NCBI RefSeq assembly: GCF_963678635.1
Contig: NC_087069.1
Location: 36,499,959 to 36,563,958 of the forward strand
Length of the DNA: 64,000 nucleotides
Source of the DNA: Symsagittifera roscoffensis
Lineage: Eukaryota; Xenacoelomorpha; Acoela; Convolutidae
Direction of reading: 5' to 3'
This document shows, one piece after another, positions 22,056 through 35,928 of this stretch. The translations under genes were made by a program, and so were the position numbers. The notes below the pieces were generated by a model. That model did not search any database and was not told the origin of the DNA. It saw only the letters and a program-made list of their open reading frames with translations. How positions within the stretch are numbered: the first letter of the stretch is position 1; every line of letters begins with the position of its first letter.

Positions 22056-22416
22056 TTTAGTGAATGAAAATTGATTTTGTCCGTGAAAAACTGAATTTTC
22101 TGATTTCTGTTTAGCGACTTATGATTTGTCGGCTTAGTTGCCACACCACGGATTTTTCTTCCGATGTAAACAGTTTCTAGATTTTTTTTGCTGATCACTG
22201 TAAGCGGTAAAAATGCATATTTCTATTTTAACTAAATCAAACTGATTGAACTACAAAAATGCAAACTCGAACAACTTTATCGCTAAAGTTTTTTTTGACA
22301 ACTTCTGACAATATAATTTTTCAGTTAAGTTCATAAATTCAGAATACAACAGGTCTAAAACCTGGATCAAGCAAGGTCTTTTTGTTGGTTGATTTTGCTG
22401 ATCGAACTGGAACCTG

Positions 22417-22817
22417 ATCTAAACTATATTTTATGATTGGATAAATTGGATATTTTACCACTGTAAAGTATTTAATATTAAGCAATCATAATCCATCTAA
22501 CTAACAACCCACTTATTTGTAAGTGCTGAAATTACTTGTAATTTCAGCACCAGAGATATTTGAATTTAACTTAGAAATTAGTTGTCTCTCCAAGAGAACT
22601 TCAGCAGCCGCAACAAACCAGTATACCCTAGATCTATTGAGCCTAGCAGAGACTAGTTAAACACCCTGAGACTAGAAAGTATAAGAGTAAGATTAGGATC
22701 GGTATTAGACTAAGAAGTTGCACGAATCTATCCGGCCGAAAATAAGATAGCGTGACGAGCAGACGGTGTACTCTATCCGAAATTACTCTATGAGTTAACC
22801 ACATCGATTTTAACTCA
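22417..22817 (+). repeat. 5' LTR (401 bp)
   Basis: TG...CA ends. It contains a perfect 28-bp palindrome (13-bp arms GTGCTGAAATTAC, 22523-22550). It matches the 3' LTR at roughly 96% by eye. The target duplication GAACC lies immediately before it. Confidence 0.88.
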
Positions 22818-22819
22818 TC

Positions 22820-22841
22820 TGGTGCGACCATAAGTCTCGAA
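22820..22841 (+). other. Candidate tRNA primer-binding site
   Basis: TGGTGCGACCATAAGTCTCG starts two bases after the LTR. It begins with TGG, the complement of a tRNA CCA end, and its complement contains TTCGAGA, resembling a T-loop. The tRNA identity is not determined. Confidence 0.6.
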
Positions 22842-24063
22842 TAAGACCTTAATAGCTTAGAACTAACCAAAAATAGATTAGAATTCAGACAAACATTTTC
22901 AAAACGTTATACGATATTATTTTAATCGAAATGTCTCTACGACTCAATAGATCAGAGCCGATATTCCGAACAATAATAGAACTACCCGGAATTGGAAGAA
23001 GACCTCCAACAAGAGACGACATACGACAAAGTAGAAACTTACCATATAGTTTTATGATTGTACGGCAAAAGCCAACACAAACTTTTATATTTAGGATCTT
23101 ATTAGCAATGAATTTAGATTTTCATCTGCAAACATAAAATTTTGAAGTCAATCTTCATGATCATTTCAGGCGCTAAACAAAATTATTAATGTACAATAAC
23201 GATTGATAAAAAGATCTCAGATCGTTTTCTTAATTTCTGCAGTCTTATATAAAACATATTTGAAAAATATTTATTGAAAATGAAAATAAAAATTAGTAGC
23301 ATGACAATAAATTGTTAGTAATCTTAAATCATTTGTTGTCCCAGCTTCATCACCTAAACATAACAGCAATCATAAGCTCACTAATATCATTAAAATACTA
23401 TAATCTTTTTATTAAATAAATTTAAACCATTTTAAACTTAAATTCACTTAATTTTAAAATCGGATCATCAAGGCTTATCCTTGGATCTTAATTAATTTTC
23501 TACTTCACGAAATCTAAAACCTGATCATCAAGGCCTATCCTTGGATAAAAAAAAAAAATTTTGTTCTCCCCCACCCACTTAGCAAGTGTCTAACGACCTC
23601 AAACGTCGATTCACTATCCAACCCTTCAAAAAGACCCAAGATTATTAGAAATTTTTTAATAAAACTAACCATTCAAATTAAGATAAACAGTGAAGAACTC
23701 CGTTTATTCATCCTTCACTTGAACCCTCCTCTTACCAGACCCAGGATATATCTTAGACTTAGTAAGTTTAAAATAGTATCTAACGAACTACTTGCGTTCT
23801 AATTATACCTGAACCTTGTGGATCGATTTACTATTCTCCAACCCTTGAACACAATCACTACCCCTAAGTAAGATTAAGTAAGTTAACACCTTAGCTTAGA
23901 CTGGCCACGAGAAAGTAAAAAATCATTCTTCGGAATCGATATACTTTTCTCTCCAACACTAAATAAAAAGACCCAGGTTAAGCTAACAAAAAAAATGTAA
24001 GGACTAACAGTCTAAGAAAATAAAAATACCTAACAACTTTTTGCATCCCTCATCCTAAACTTT
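22842..24063 (+). other. LTR-element leader with internal repeats
   Basis: No supported long gene. GATCATCAAGGC(T/C)TATCC is duplicated at 23463 and 23523, each followed by TTGGAT and able to pair AAGG with CCTT. A second family, built on TCGATT(T)ACTAT..TCCAACCCTT and AAAAGACCCAG, recurs near 23605, 23825 and 23935. Such structured leader repeats may serve RNA dimerisation or packaging; this is inference. Confidence 0.45.
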
Positions 24064-24420
24064 ATGTCATTCAAAAATCTAGGAAATAAGCAAACAATCG
24101 TTTTACACAACTGTGAGATAGATAACAATAAATACGATCTTGTAATCACACCTCATACACAAACAGTTGGATACATTAGAACAAAACGACAAAAAATAAA
24201 ACGAAAAATTATAAACAAACAAAGACAAATCACACGAAAAAGATTTTCAAAAAATAGACCCGCAATTTTCGAATCAGAAACCAGCAGTTTAGATGAACTC
24301 TACAAATTAAAAGAGTCAATTGATAAAAATTGTCCCATTCACGATCAATTATATTTTTCCGATTCAGAAACAACTTCAAATTCATCAAAAAGAGGAAAAA
24401 GAAGAATAAAAAAGCAATAA
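24064..24420 (+). CDS. Small basic ORF upstream of gag, unknown function
   Basis: 118 codons from an ATG. Residues ~37-65 are Lys/Arg-rich (RTKRQKIKRKIINKQRQ) and could bind nucleic acid or act as a nuclear signal. The C-terminus is Ser-rich then basic (KRGKRRIKKQ). It ends 85 bp before the first gag ATG at 24506. It has the same A-rich codon use as gag. I do not recognise a family. It may be an accessory gene or a split-off N-terminus of Gag. Confidence 0.5.
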   Translation: MSFKNLGNKQTIVLHNCEIDNNKYDLVITPHTQTVGYIRTKRQKIKRKIINKQRQITRKRFSKNRPAIFESETSSLDELYKLKESIDKNCPIHDQLYFSDSETTSNSSKRGKRRIKKQ

Positions 24421-24505
24421 AAACACAAACCAGTACACCTGTATAACTGAAATCAACCAATTAGACACATTGATAGCTATATATTAACAGTCATCAAACG
24501 AAAAA

Positions 24506-27500
24506 ATGAGCCACACTCAAGGTTTACCCCTTCCTCATAGATGCACCCGATAATAGAGGGCAGCATGATTTTTGCAAGAATTTACTCGTAAATTTGTTTG
24601 AACCCGGAATCAGTCCATGCAAAGCAGAATTCCCAGATATCAAAAAAATCAAAAGACAAATTATTGAACATTATTTAAAAGACATATGTAACTTACACAA
24701 CAATATGGAATCTACACCATAGAATTCAGTACACCAAATACGAATCATCGTAAATATGTAATTCAAACAGACAATCTTGAATTAGAATTTTCAAAAGTAT
24801 TCCTAGAATATATCAAAAGCATACAATATCATAATTCACAAAGAGCAAACTCTATATTCACTAATGAAGTTTTCGCAATAATATATACCTATATCTCTAT
24901 ATTAGAAAAAACAGAATTTCAAAGTATCTCACCAACTGAAACATCCAAACATACAAAAGTACGAAATGAAATTACAATATTCTCAACTTTTCTACGTATA
25001 ATCAAAGAAAATTTCACTAAAGATGATGTTTCACAACACACTAAACATGACTTACAAAAAATTTTGGCATGGTTTATAATAGATTTTTTCACACGTAATT
25101 TAGACTTAATTTCACAAGCAAGAAAACATTTCAGACCTCAAAATTCAAATGATGACACTGCCATTACAGAACAATCAGACTACATTTGGGACCCTGAATG
25201 GTCTCATCCTTCATTTATAAATATCCCACAATCTATCTCAAGTCAAGCAATAAGTACAAAATCTTATCACAAAGATTATGTAAAAGTAATACCACTAACC
25301 ATCGATGCAACATCATTAAACTACAATGCATTTTTACCTGATACACGAAATAACAGTTTAAATTCGACCGTCATTCACAATGAAAACCTTAATGGAACTA
25401 GAAATCTTACACAACAACACATTCAAACACCATCACACTTCATAAATGAAGAAATTGTCCAAACAACAACAACTACACAACAAAGTATTTCACCAACACA
25501 CCCAAATTTAACAACACCAAGAAATACAAATACTTCACTGGCACAAGTAACCTTACAATCAACCGTTAAACCTTCGGTTGCTCCAAAATATTCACATATG
25601 GATTATCAAACATATTGACCAATGACAGTACCGTCAAAAACACGAAAATCATTCACAGGAAACACCTTTGCAGAACATAATTATAATTATGCTCACAAAC
25701 AAGGAACAAATCAACCTCCACGAAAAAATACACAAAATTTAAATCACGAATATTCTCATTATTGGAATCTCCCGAAAACATCGACGAATTCAGTAAATTT
25801 TCCAGATAACCCACGACCTACACAGGATTATATTGAAAATTACCCATTCTTCCAACAAAATAAAAATAACCAACATACACCAATCAATACAAACTATTTA
25901 TCATCCGATGAAGATATACTAAATATACTAAAGAATATCGCACACAAAGACCACGACAACCTCAACCATCTCGAAATATGAAAATTTACCCACAAAACCC
26001 AACAGATGTACAACATCCACAACAAATGCATATACAAAATCCATTTAACACACAATCTTTTCAACCAATACAACCACAAAACCCAATGTTGATGCATTCT
26101 TATCAACCAACACAAATGCAAAATGAAATACCGCTTCCATATTACCTTCAGCAACATGAAATAACAAAAAATCAACTTTCAATTTTTTCGCAAATGCCAA
26201 ATGCCGCAGAAACACTACAGAAGACAATGAATCCATACCTCATGGGTGAATCATCAATAACATCCAATAAACCACTGATGGTATTTACAGGAACAGATCC
26301 TGAATATTCTGTAGAAGATTATTTAAATGCAGTAACAGCAAATTTAATTTTAAATATAGGACCTGAACCAATTAATACGCCACTACATCAAATATGGATA
26401 CATAGACGCACAGCATTGATACAAACAACCTTAGATGGCGCAGCTCAAAAAGGGTTTTCAGTATTACCTATAGAAATAAAATCAGACTGGAAAAGATTTA
26501 AACAAGAATTTTCAAAAATGTTTGACTCAAAAATTAGCAGTACACATCGAAACACTAGTTTGAAAAGCATATTCACTTAATACACATGACTATAAAAACA
26601 CAAAAATGACAGAAATTTTAATGATGACCTTAACACCTCAATTAAGGAAAATAGCAATAAAAAAGAGAGCATCTCATCCTTCCTCCATTCGAGAGCCAGA
26701 TTTAGCTTTCGAAAACTAGTAGATAAACTAGAGCAAGCGGAAATCACAATGAAGCTTGAAGAAACAGAAAATCTAAAACTACAATATGTTAATCGAATTG
26801 AAACAAACACTACACAAATAAAAAACTTACAGGAATCAGATACAGACCTAATTGAAAAAATCACTGAAATACTAAATATCTATGAAAAAAATACAAATTT
26901 TAAAGGCAAACCATCCTTCAAAAAATGGCGTAATTATTGCCGACGATACGGACACAGTATTTCCGAATGTAGACAAAAACAACAAGATAATCAAAATAAA
27001 ACTCAAAAGTATAAAGAATCAAATAAATCGTTCTATCAATATATGAAAAAAGATCAAAATCTACCAAATAAACATATATATAGTAATAACAGTTCAGGAA
27101 AACCACTTCCGAACAACACCAATTACACAAGGAATCAATCACCATATAACTCAAGTTATAGAGGAAGATCACCAGAACGAAGAAACACACAAAATTCTTC
27201 ACAAAATAAATATAATCGACCAAATAGTCAAAATAACTATTCGAGATCAAATTCCAATGCAACACAATTTGTTTCTAGGTCTAATTCCCAATCAAACCCA
27301 AGAACTAAACACTATTCCAATAATCAATCACGAAACTCATCATACAACAGAAATAGAAACTATTCACATAATACAAATAGAAGTTATTCGAACAATCGAA
27401 ATCAGAATTACCCGAACAATCGATCAAGAAATAACTCGTATAATAGATCAAACTATCACAGATCAAATGATAATTATCAAAACAGATCACGGAACAATTC

Positions 27501-27717
27501 ACAAAATCGAAATTCAAGTTATAATAATCAATATAGAAATTATTCCCAGTCACCACATAGGAATAATAACCAGTATAATAATTCTCAACATCGATACAGA
27601 AGTAGTACACCAAAACATCAAAGACATATTAATCAAGTACAGTCAAATGAAGAAACAACATCAGAACATCAGACCCCCCAGGTATTGATGACACAGGAAG
27701 TACCGAACTACAACTAA
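24506..27717 (+). pseudogene. gag: gag region, broken (capsid and nucleocapsid)
   Basis: Coding text shifts frame at about 24535, stops at ~24720, resumes to the TGA at 25616-25618, continues 25622-25981, then overlaps by ATGA with a frame at 25978-26580. A further shift precedes 26749-27717. The capsid-like stretch (Ty3-type Gag: FTGTDPEYSVEDYLNAV..., then W-rich helical text) lies at ~26280-26560. A nucleocapsid-like segment near 26925-26960 reads YCRRYGHSISEC; the first Cys of the expected CCHC knuckle is Arg. It is followed by ~170 residues of Asn/Ser/Arg/Tyr-rich RNA-binding-like text. The interruptions make this copy non-functional. Confidence 0.8.
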
Positions 27718-27779
27718 ATCAAATAAACTGTGGATCATCAGATACAGAAAGTGATACAGAAATTACTATCTCCGTAAAT

Positions 27780-30700
27780 ATGATAACAGTCGAAAACGAC
27801 TATGAACCTATCATATATGAACAACCTTTTACATCACATATATATATATATGAAAATCAATTGGAACTCCTTCACAATTATTATCTTGAACCCAACGATA
27901 CTACACAAACTACACAAGAGGTAAACGAAATTAACACGGTAATTAAACCCAGTGAAAACGACAAAACTAAATGTTCAAACACAAATCATATTTATCAAAA
28001 TATACAAAAAGAACAACCCAGAGAAAAAATTTGGAAAATACCATTTCTCTTAGAAAGTCCAAGAAACAAAGAATTTCAACCACCAGATCTTGAAATTGAT
28101 TTTTTAATTGATTCAGGAGCAGAATCAAACATAATAAATATTCCCACATGGAATGAAATCAAAACATTACATCCAAAATTAACGCCTCTTGCAACCTCTA
28201 GCAAACTAGCAACAGCACAAGGATCAACATTAGTAAATTACGGAAAAATCCAATTATTCCTCCTCCCCACAAGAACAATGGAGCAAAATAAAATTCTAAA
28301 CAAACCATTTAAACAAATATTTCATATTACTGATATTAAGCACAATATCATTGGCATACCATTTATATCAAAATATATACCAACAATAAACATCTTAAAT
28401 AGGAAAATACTAATCAAAGATAAATACACAAAAACAAAAAATACAGCTCTAACATTTTTTCAAAGATTAAACAAACAACCACCATTCTTCTCAAAATTTT
28501 ATCCAATTTATAACCAACAACGGAAACACCTGAAACCATTATCAGGAAATATATATATATTTTCAATAAAACAAGTTCATCAATATGATAAAAGTCAAAA
28601 TAAACAACAACTTTTTATGTCAGACTTTGAATTTAAACCTATTCACAAGTTTTTCAAAATCACGATCGACATCACTTCGTTACACGTGTATAACAATACA
28701 CCGTACCAAGTAACATTACCCTTAGGACTTTTAGGATATTGCGAAACAAACGCTACAATCTCACCCATATATGAAGTAGCCTACCGCGTAAATATTATAC
28801 TCCAATTGTTAGATATTTGCCAATCCACAATTCTTGACGAAGAATTATCCATAAATAATATAATAATTAATGAAAAGAGAAACACAGATTATTTCACAAA
28901 AACTTCATATTTTAAGCCAACGTTCAATATAGCAAATTACACAAAAGAACAACAACAACAATTTTCATCGATGCTTAATTTCTAACACTCACAAATTACA
29001 CAAATCGAATTTGACAAACTAGCAAAACAACTGTTAAAATATTCAACAGTCTACGCAACATCAAAATTTGATGTTGGAAAAATCAGTTCATCACAACATC
29101 TCCCGTTAAAACCTGACGCAGTTTTCAAAAAACAAAGAGCTAGTAAAGTACCAATTCATTTACACGACAAAGTAAATAGATTACTTGATATTTTAGAACA
29201 ATACAAAATTATCTCACCAGTAAATAAAGAAGAACAACCAAAAAGTAACACATTTATTAACCCTGTTATCATTCTAGCAAAACGAGAATCATTATAAATA
29301 GTTTTAGACGCTAGATTCCTCAATTCACTAATTGACGAATCGAAATGCAATTGGCCTATTGAACCAATACAAGTTATCTTAACAAAAATAAACGGAAAAT
29401 ATTTTACAACCGCAGATATGAATAGTGCATACAATCAAATGCCACTAGATGAACAATCACGACGTTTAACAAAATTTGTTATTGGAAAACAACAAAATGA
29501 ATTCAACCGCCTATTCTATGGAATTTCCATAAGCAGCATTTTCAGCTTTTATGAGTAAAATTTTTAGACCACTAATACTCAAGAAAAACGCAATCACCTA
29601 TTTGGATGATGTTTTTATGCAATCACAGACAAAAGAAGAAATGTTCAATGTTTTAGAACAATATCACCAAATACTTCAGAACAAAAATCTGAAGGCCGCC
29701 CCCAATAAATCACACTTCTTTTTAACACGAGTTAAATTTTTAGGACATAATATAGAAAGAAACACAATCACTCCATTAAAATCACGCATTGATGCTTTTC
29801 AAAAACTTCAACCACCAACAAACAAAAAGAAAATCCAAGAACTCCTTGGAATGTTAAATTTCTTAAGCAAGTACGTTTACAAAATGCAATTATATTTAAG
29901 ACCGTTCTATAACATCCTCAGACAACAAAATAATTTTGAATGGACCACTGAACATCAAACACGATTTGAAGAAGTTAAAAAACTCTTAACTGAACAAATT
30001 TCAAAGACAATCCCAGATCCAAATCAACCATTCTATGCAATGTGCGATGCTTCAAACTTTGGCATCGGCGCAGCATTACTACAATCACACAGTGGTACAA
30101 ATAAAATGAACATTATATCAGCAAATTCCCGATTATTCACTCAAGCAGAGCTACGACTCTCAACTCTAATGAGAGAATGTACAGCTATAATTTATACACT
30201 TACAGAATATGAATTTCTGATACTTGGATCAAAACATCCAACAGTTCTATTCACAGATCATAAACCAATCATTTTTCTCTTTACACAAAAGTCAAATCCC
30301 AATCACCGAGTTTATAGATTTCAACTAATTCTAATGAAATTTCCAAACTTACATATAGTTTGGACAGCAGGAAATAATCTTGCATTACCAGATACATTAA
30401 GTCGAAATACACCACCTGAATTACTTACACGAAAAACTACAGTTGAAATACCCAAAAATATAAAATTTTACCTTGCAAAAGACGAAACATCACCCCGACT
30501 AGAATGCAAAAACGCAGTAAAAACTGACATTGACCAATCACAAATAAATAACCTACAACATTTCCCACTTTACTTAGACCATAATAATCACTATGAAGTT
30601 GATCTACTAGGAACCTCAACTTTCAAACCAATTCCATACTCACAATGGATAAAAAATAACACCCAACAAAAACGAATTAAACAACATTCGTATAAAAAAG

Positions 30701-31971
30701 ACTTTTTTCCATTAATTGAAAAAGAAAATTTAACTGATAAAATAAATTTATCAGGACCACAAACAAAAGATTCAAAATACACAATAAATCAAGTTTTTGA
30801 CCTCCATGACCCACTTGATACAATTCCCCTATCAAAATTAGAAATCGAAAATATTTTTCTCCCTCCAACAGACCAAATTACACTTGAACTCTTGAAACAA
30901 TATAAAAATCTTGACCCGGTAATTTGACAACTAAAATCAAGGCACATATACAAAACTAAGCCCGTAAAAGCAGATACCACAATTTTAGGAAATAAAACAC
31001 TCCTCCGATATTTCCGAAATATTAATGATACAACAATTAATGAAAACACAGACCTTCTAGAATATCAATTAAATGATTCTACAGTTCCCTGTCTCCCTTT
31101 AAGTATGATACTAATAGCTTTTAACATTTCACATACACAAAATACTAAAGGACACTCTGGATCAGAGAAAACATGTTCAAACTTTACACAAAATTTTTAT
31201 TTCCCAAATGCACCAATTTGGATCAAAGTATTATGCAATGATTGTATAGTATGTCAGCTAAATATACCTTACCCAAATCAAAAACAAATAGCACAGAAAC
31301 AAGATTTTAAAGGACAAAGTTTATTTTGTAACCATCGTATTTCATTCGATACAAAAGGACCAATTTCACCATCCTCTGAATAAAACTCCTACATTATGGT
31401 AATTGTTGATGCATTTACCCATTATGTAGCACTCAACCCAGTACCACATTGTAATGCTTAATATGCTTACACAACACTTTATGAACACTGGATAACTAAA
31501 TTCGGATTACCCGAAATCTTAGTTACAGATAACGGTACAGAATTCATAAATAATGAAATTATCACTTTATGTCACTTATATAACATAAAACATAAACCAC
31601 GTACATCTCATGCACCTTGGACAAACGGTTTAGTCGAAGGTATGAACCGTTTACCACAAGAATATCTTACATGTATCATAAATGGAAATGATACAATATA
31701 CACAGAATGGTCAGCAGATGTAAAATTATTTCCCTTAGCATATAATTGACAAATTACGACAACTTTAGGAATGTCACCATACGAAATGGTTTTTAATCAA
31801 AAGCCACGTAAACCAATTATGTTTACAGCAAACTCTCATAAAATTGCACAAGGTTATTGCCAACCAAATAAAGACTCAGTTTGTTATAACCTACCTTTAC
31901 ACACGCATGATGAAGATCATTTTCATCACCCACAAATCCTTAAATTAGCCTCCGGCACACACACCGAATAG
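27780..31971 (+). pseudogene. pol: pol region, broken (protease, RT, RNase H, integrase)
   Basis: Protease: FLIDSGAESN with the catalytic Asp at codon 28110. The frame is then cut by TAA at 28983 and 29295, and shifts near 29530. RT: the N-terminal half is 28986-29530 (..TADMNSAYNQMPL..), with YLDD at 29599-29610. RNase H: YAMCDASNFGIGAALL (30033-30080) and FTDHKP (30250s). Integrase: HHCC-like region 31120-31260, then D,D,E motifs VDAFTH (~31405), VTDNGTEF (31522-31545) and GLVEG (31627). In-frame stops lie at 30925, 31381, 31459, 31747 and 31969. Domain order PR-RT-RH-IN is Ty3/gypsy type. The 3' end of integrase is interrupted by the nested element. Confidence 0.88.
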
Positions 31972-32079
31972 ATTTTAATAGAGATAAAAAACACAATGAA
32001 ATTTACCAAAGAGTAACAAAAAAATTGTTACAAAGGCAAAACATTAACGAACAAATTAATTCACGCTAGTAGTATATGT

Positions 32080-32667
32080 TGCGGCAGTTCAAGGGGGGTG
32101 CCTGCGGACCCCCATGTATTAACATAGGGAATAGAGCATCCGGTCCGCAGGCTAAGTATTATGGTTGGGTATAGATTCTACAATGTATTAAGATAGGGAA
32201 TAGGTTTCCCAATGTATTAAGATACGAAGTTTCAGATGGTAAGTTTCAGATGGTAAGTTTCAGAAAAATTTTTGGCGCCCGATCTTACCATGTTTTAAGA
32301 TAGTGTTTAGATTTCCCATGTATTAAGATAGTGTATAGATATCCCTATGTATAAGGATTAGAAATTCTTTGTATTAACATAGGGAATAGATTTCCCAATG
32401 TATTAAGATAGGGAATGGTAAGGTTTCAGTGTGATGGTAAGAAAATAGTAAGAAAAAACGGTATTTTTTGGATTTTGTGTGGAAATGTCTAGTTTTTTCG
32501 CAAAAATCTCGGCATGCGTTATGTAATTCTTGAGTGTTACATGTAGAATGTGCAATGAAGAGAATATGTTTATTGGTTCATGGTAAGTCCATGTTAAGAT
32601 GTGCAAAAATTTGTAAATGCTTATAAAAAAATTGATATTTTTTCAAAAAACTTCAAAACACGATATG
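32080..32667 (+). repeat. Outer terminal block of TIR element with internal short repeats
   Basis: It opens with a G6 run, then TGCCTGCGGACCCCCATG. The phrase ATGTATTAA(G/C)ATAG(GGAATAG) recurs about six times between 32115 and 32410, and AGATGGTAAGTTTC is duplicated. The inverted counterpart is at 5700-5990. It probably forms the true end of the element, with subterminal repeats of the sort bound by a transposition protein. No gene. Confidence 0.6.
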
Positions 32668-33629
32668 ATTTGATATAATTTGACTTAATAACTATTTTAT
32701 TAGATGATCCTTTTTTTTTAAACTGTACTCAATCTAGCTTAAACTATGCTGAAACCTACTGAAACCTTAAAAAATTTTCAAGTTTTTGGAAAAAATTGTA
32801 AAAATTTCAAGTTTTTGGAGAAAACTGGCAAAATTTCAAAGTTTTTGGAAAAATTTCAAGTTCTGAAAAAATTGCAAAAATTTCAAAGTTTTTGGAACAA
32901 ACTGCAAATTTTTGGAAAGAACTGCAAAAATATCAAGACTTTGGCTAGTTTTTTGTTGCTTCTGATCTAATTGAATAAAAAGTAAATACGTTTAGAGTTT
33001 AAAATTAAGGTCAAATTGTATTTCAATTGGCATCATGTTGAGACACTGATACAAAAACTTTGAGACACTGATACAAAAACTTTGAATAGACATATGGAAT
33101 TTTTCAAATTTTTCTCACAAAAAAATGAAATACAATAAATTTAAGCATTATTTGAGTAACAAAGCGGGTTATATAATGCTCTCAACATTAACAAGAAAGC
33201 TCATAAAAGCTGAATCGAAATTGAAACTTGTGGAAGATAGTGAAAATAACCGTTTTTTTAAGACAGTAAAATAAAAATTATTCAAATTTATCAAAAATTT
33301 TCCATTTACAACCCTTTAATTGGATATTTAACTAATTTTTTGTCCAATTCAGGGAGAATTGAAATAGGACTCTCAAAACAAATGAACATTAAGAGCAATA
33401 TTTCGTAAAATCTCTAGATTTTTGCTCAATGATTAACCCAAATTTGTGCAAAAATTACAAATTCAGAGAAGTTATTCACCTTAATAGTACAGAATTTCAG
33501 ATCAATGATGAAAAATGAACAGTAAATTGACTAAAAACGAGATAAATTTTTCTTAAAAATTTATTCGATATTTGCTCAAATTCAACAAAATCTTCTTCAT
33601 AAGTGATGATGCTATTTAACACACTTTGC

Positions 33630-34570
33630 AATAAAATTTAATCAGAACTGGAGAATTTAGGGGGAAAATAGTATCAATCGAACGAACAATTTGCTAGCAG
33701 AGATGAAATTAGAACTGATACCGTCTGATTATTTTGATAAAAATTGTAAATGTCTGCCTCAAGTTTCCCTTGTTAGGTGCTACAGTAAACTATTTAAGCA
33801 AAAATACAACTTTTGGGATAAATATCTATCACTTTTCTGGAAAAATAGTCAATTTTTCACGATTTTCTGTTGAATGCTCCATGCTTTAAGGTTATTCCTG
33901 CTTTCTGCTTAATGCATGTTTTCGCTATTGAACACATTTTGCAAAAAAATTTAGTCAGAACTGGAGATTTTAGGAGAAAAATGGTATCAATTGAACGAAC
34001 AATTTGCTGGCAAAGATGAAATTAGAACTGATACCGTCTGATTATTATGATAAAAAATGTAAATGTCTTCCTCAAGTTTCCCTTTTTAGGTGCTACAGTA
34101 AACTATTTCAGCAAAAATACAACTTATGGGATCAATATTTATCACTTTTCTGGAAAAAAAGTCATTTTCTTATGATTTTCTCTGGAAATGCTCTATGTTT
34201 TAAGGTTTTCTTTGCTTTCTGCTTAATGCATGTTTTCGCTATTGAACACACTTTGCTAGAAAATTTAGTCAGAACTGGAGAATTTAGTAGGAAAATAGTA
34301 TCAATTGAACAAACATTTTGCTAGCAGAAATGAAATTAGAATTGCCACCATCTGATTATTACAATAAAAATTGTAATTGTCTTCCTCAAGGTTGTCTTGA
34401 TAGGTGCTAGAGTAACTTATTTCAGCAAAATTACAATTTTTGTGTCAATAACTATCATTTTTCTTGCAAAATAAATTTTAAAAAGCTTTTTTTTCTCATT
34501 TAAAAGGGAACTTTTCTCAAAAATATCGAATTGAGAAAGAATCGGTGCTGGTTAAAACATTCAAAAAAAT
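33630..34570 (+). repeat. ~313-bp tandem repeat, three units (two in the other arm)
   Basis: Units begin with TTAGTCAGAACTGGAGAATTTAG-like text at about 33638, 33951 and 34264. Each contains AAATTAGAACTGATACCGTCTGATTATT and TTTCTGCTTAATGCATG-type text. The first two carry related short frames (MLA(E/K)MKLELIPSDY...). The right arm has only two units (44750-45240), which accounts for most of the arm length difference. Confidence 0.72.
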
Positions 34571-35928
34571 ATGTAAAAATGAGAATATAAATGTGTTTTT
34601 ACAATGTAAGAACAAATTAGGAGCAGCTCTATTAGTTATATTCTGAAAACCTCCGGAAATACGCAAGGGAACCTAGTTCCTAACATCTACAATATCTAAA
34701 AATTTCTAAAAGAGCACGTCTCAAAAAATGATTTAGCAAAGGAAATCAAGGTGCAAACTGGAACAATTGTGTAATTTTTGGATTTTTATTAAGCAAAAGA
34801 AAACTCTATACAGTTTAAAAAAATAATGAAATGTAGATGTTGAAAGCTGTTTTTGCTTTATGCTTCATGTATCTTCTTCCAAAAGATGTCGGATTGAGTT
34901 TGCTTTACAAACACTATCCTCAAAACATCTGATTTTTCATAAAAAGTTACCTTATATATCAAAGGATAACAAACTTTTCTTGAATGACACATAAATACCA
35001 ATCTTTGACACTATTTATGTCCGTGTTTCTCTCAAAATATGGTTTATAAGCTAAATTTTTTGTATAATTATGTCAAAACTCTTAATGAATTAAATCGAGT
35101 TTCTATCTCATTTTCTCAGTTTCTGCTTCATCTTCTATCTATCAAGTTAATCCAATTTGAACAAAAATTACTTGAAAATTGAACTTTTGATGGAAAAATG
35201 TATCGTTTCAACGACCGTTCAACAATCCGAAGCTGAATTAATACCACGAATTCTTTACTAAACGTCTTTAAATGATTTTCTCTATTTGGTAATTTTATAT
35301 TGCAGTTTCAACTCTGAATTTCTATTTTGAAGTAAATTTTGGGTTGAGAATGATGTATACTATTATCTTGAAATTTTCAAATGTCAGCAAAACATACAGT
35401 TTCAAGGTCAGTTATCAATTCCTTTTCTGAAATGTAGAAAAAAAAGCGAAAAAAACCATAATTCTTAGTAAATCAATCCCCAATATCTGCTACGCACTAC
35501 TCTAAGATTACTCTTACAACCACTAAGCAAGGAAAACTTTAAATTGGTTACTAGGCAAAACCTTTCAATTAATCGATGTTTTATAAATATCCAGTTTTTT
35601 ATTGTATTTCAACAAATTCTGAAGCACTCATTAGCGTATGTAATTCGCTTTTACTACATATTTATCGCAACAAAATCTCCGCAAGCTTGCAACCAATGGA
35701 GTTTTTACTGTAGCTTAAAGATTTTTGGATTGATTCCGTCGAAAGTTTCACGACAATTTGAACTCGATTGTTGCTGGTTTTACCATCAATCAGAACCTTC
35801 GAGTATGACAGAACAAGAATAATGACAAAAAACTGTAAATTTTTTACTAAACATTTTTCAAATATAGTGTATAGACTTTTCAGACTCAGTAAAAAATATT
35901 ATTCAAAGTATTTTCTACTATGTTTTTC

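Noticed and set aside
26918-27688. Minus- and plus-strand frames over the Asn-rich gag tail
   Set aside because: Low-complexity AAT/AAC repeats open several frames. The gag frame carries the knuckle-like motif and joins the capsid region.
32080-32110. Polypurine tract and start of an LTR (CAAGGGGGG then TG)
   Set aside because: It looked like the 3' LTR of the gag-pol element, but the matching LTRs are at 22417 and 54170. The sequence after it matches the inverted terminal block at 5700-5990 instead.
35544-35822. 92-codon frame in the inverted arm
   Set aside because: It starts at TTG without an ATG and has no motif. Conservation in the other arm follows from the arm duplication itself.
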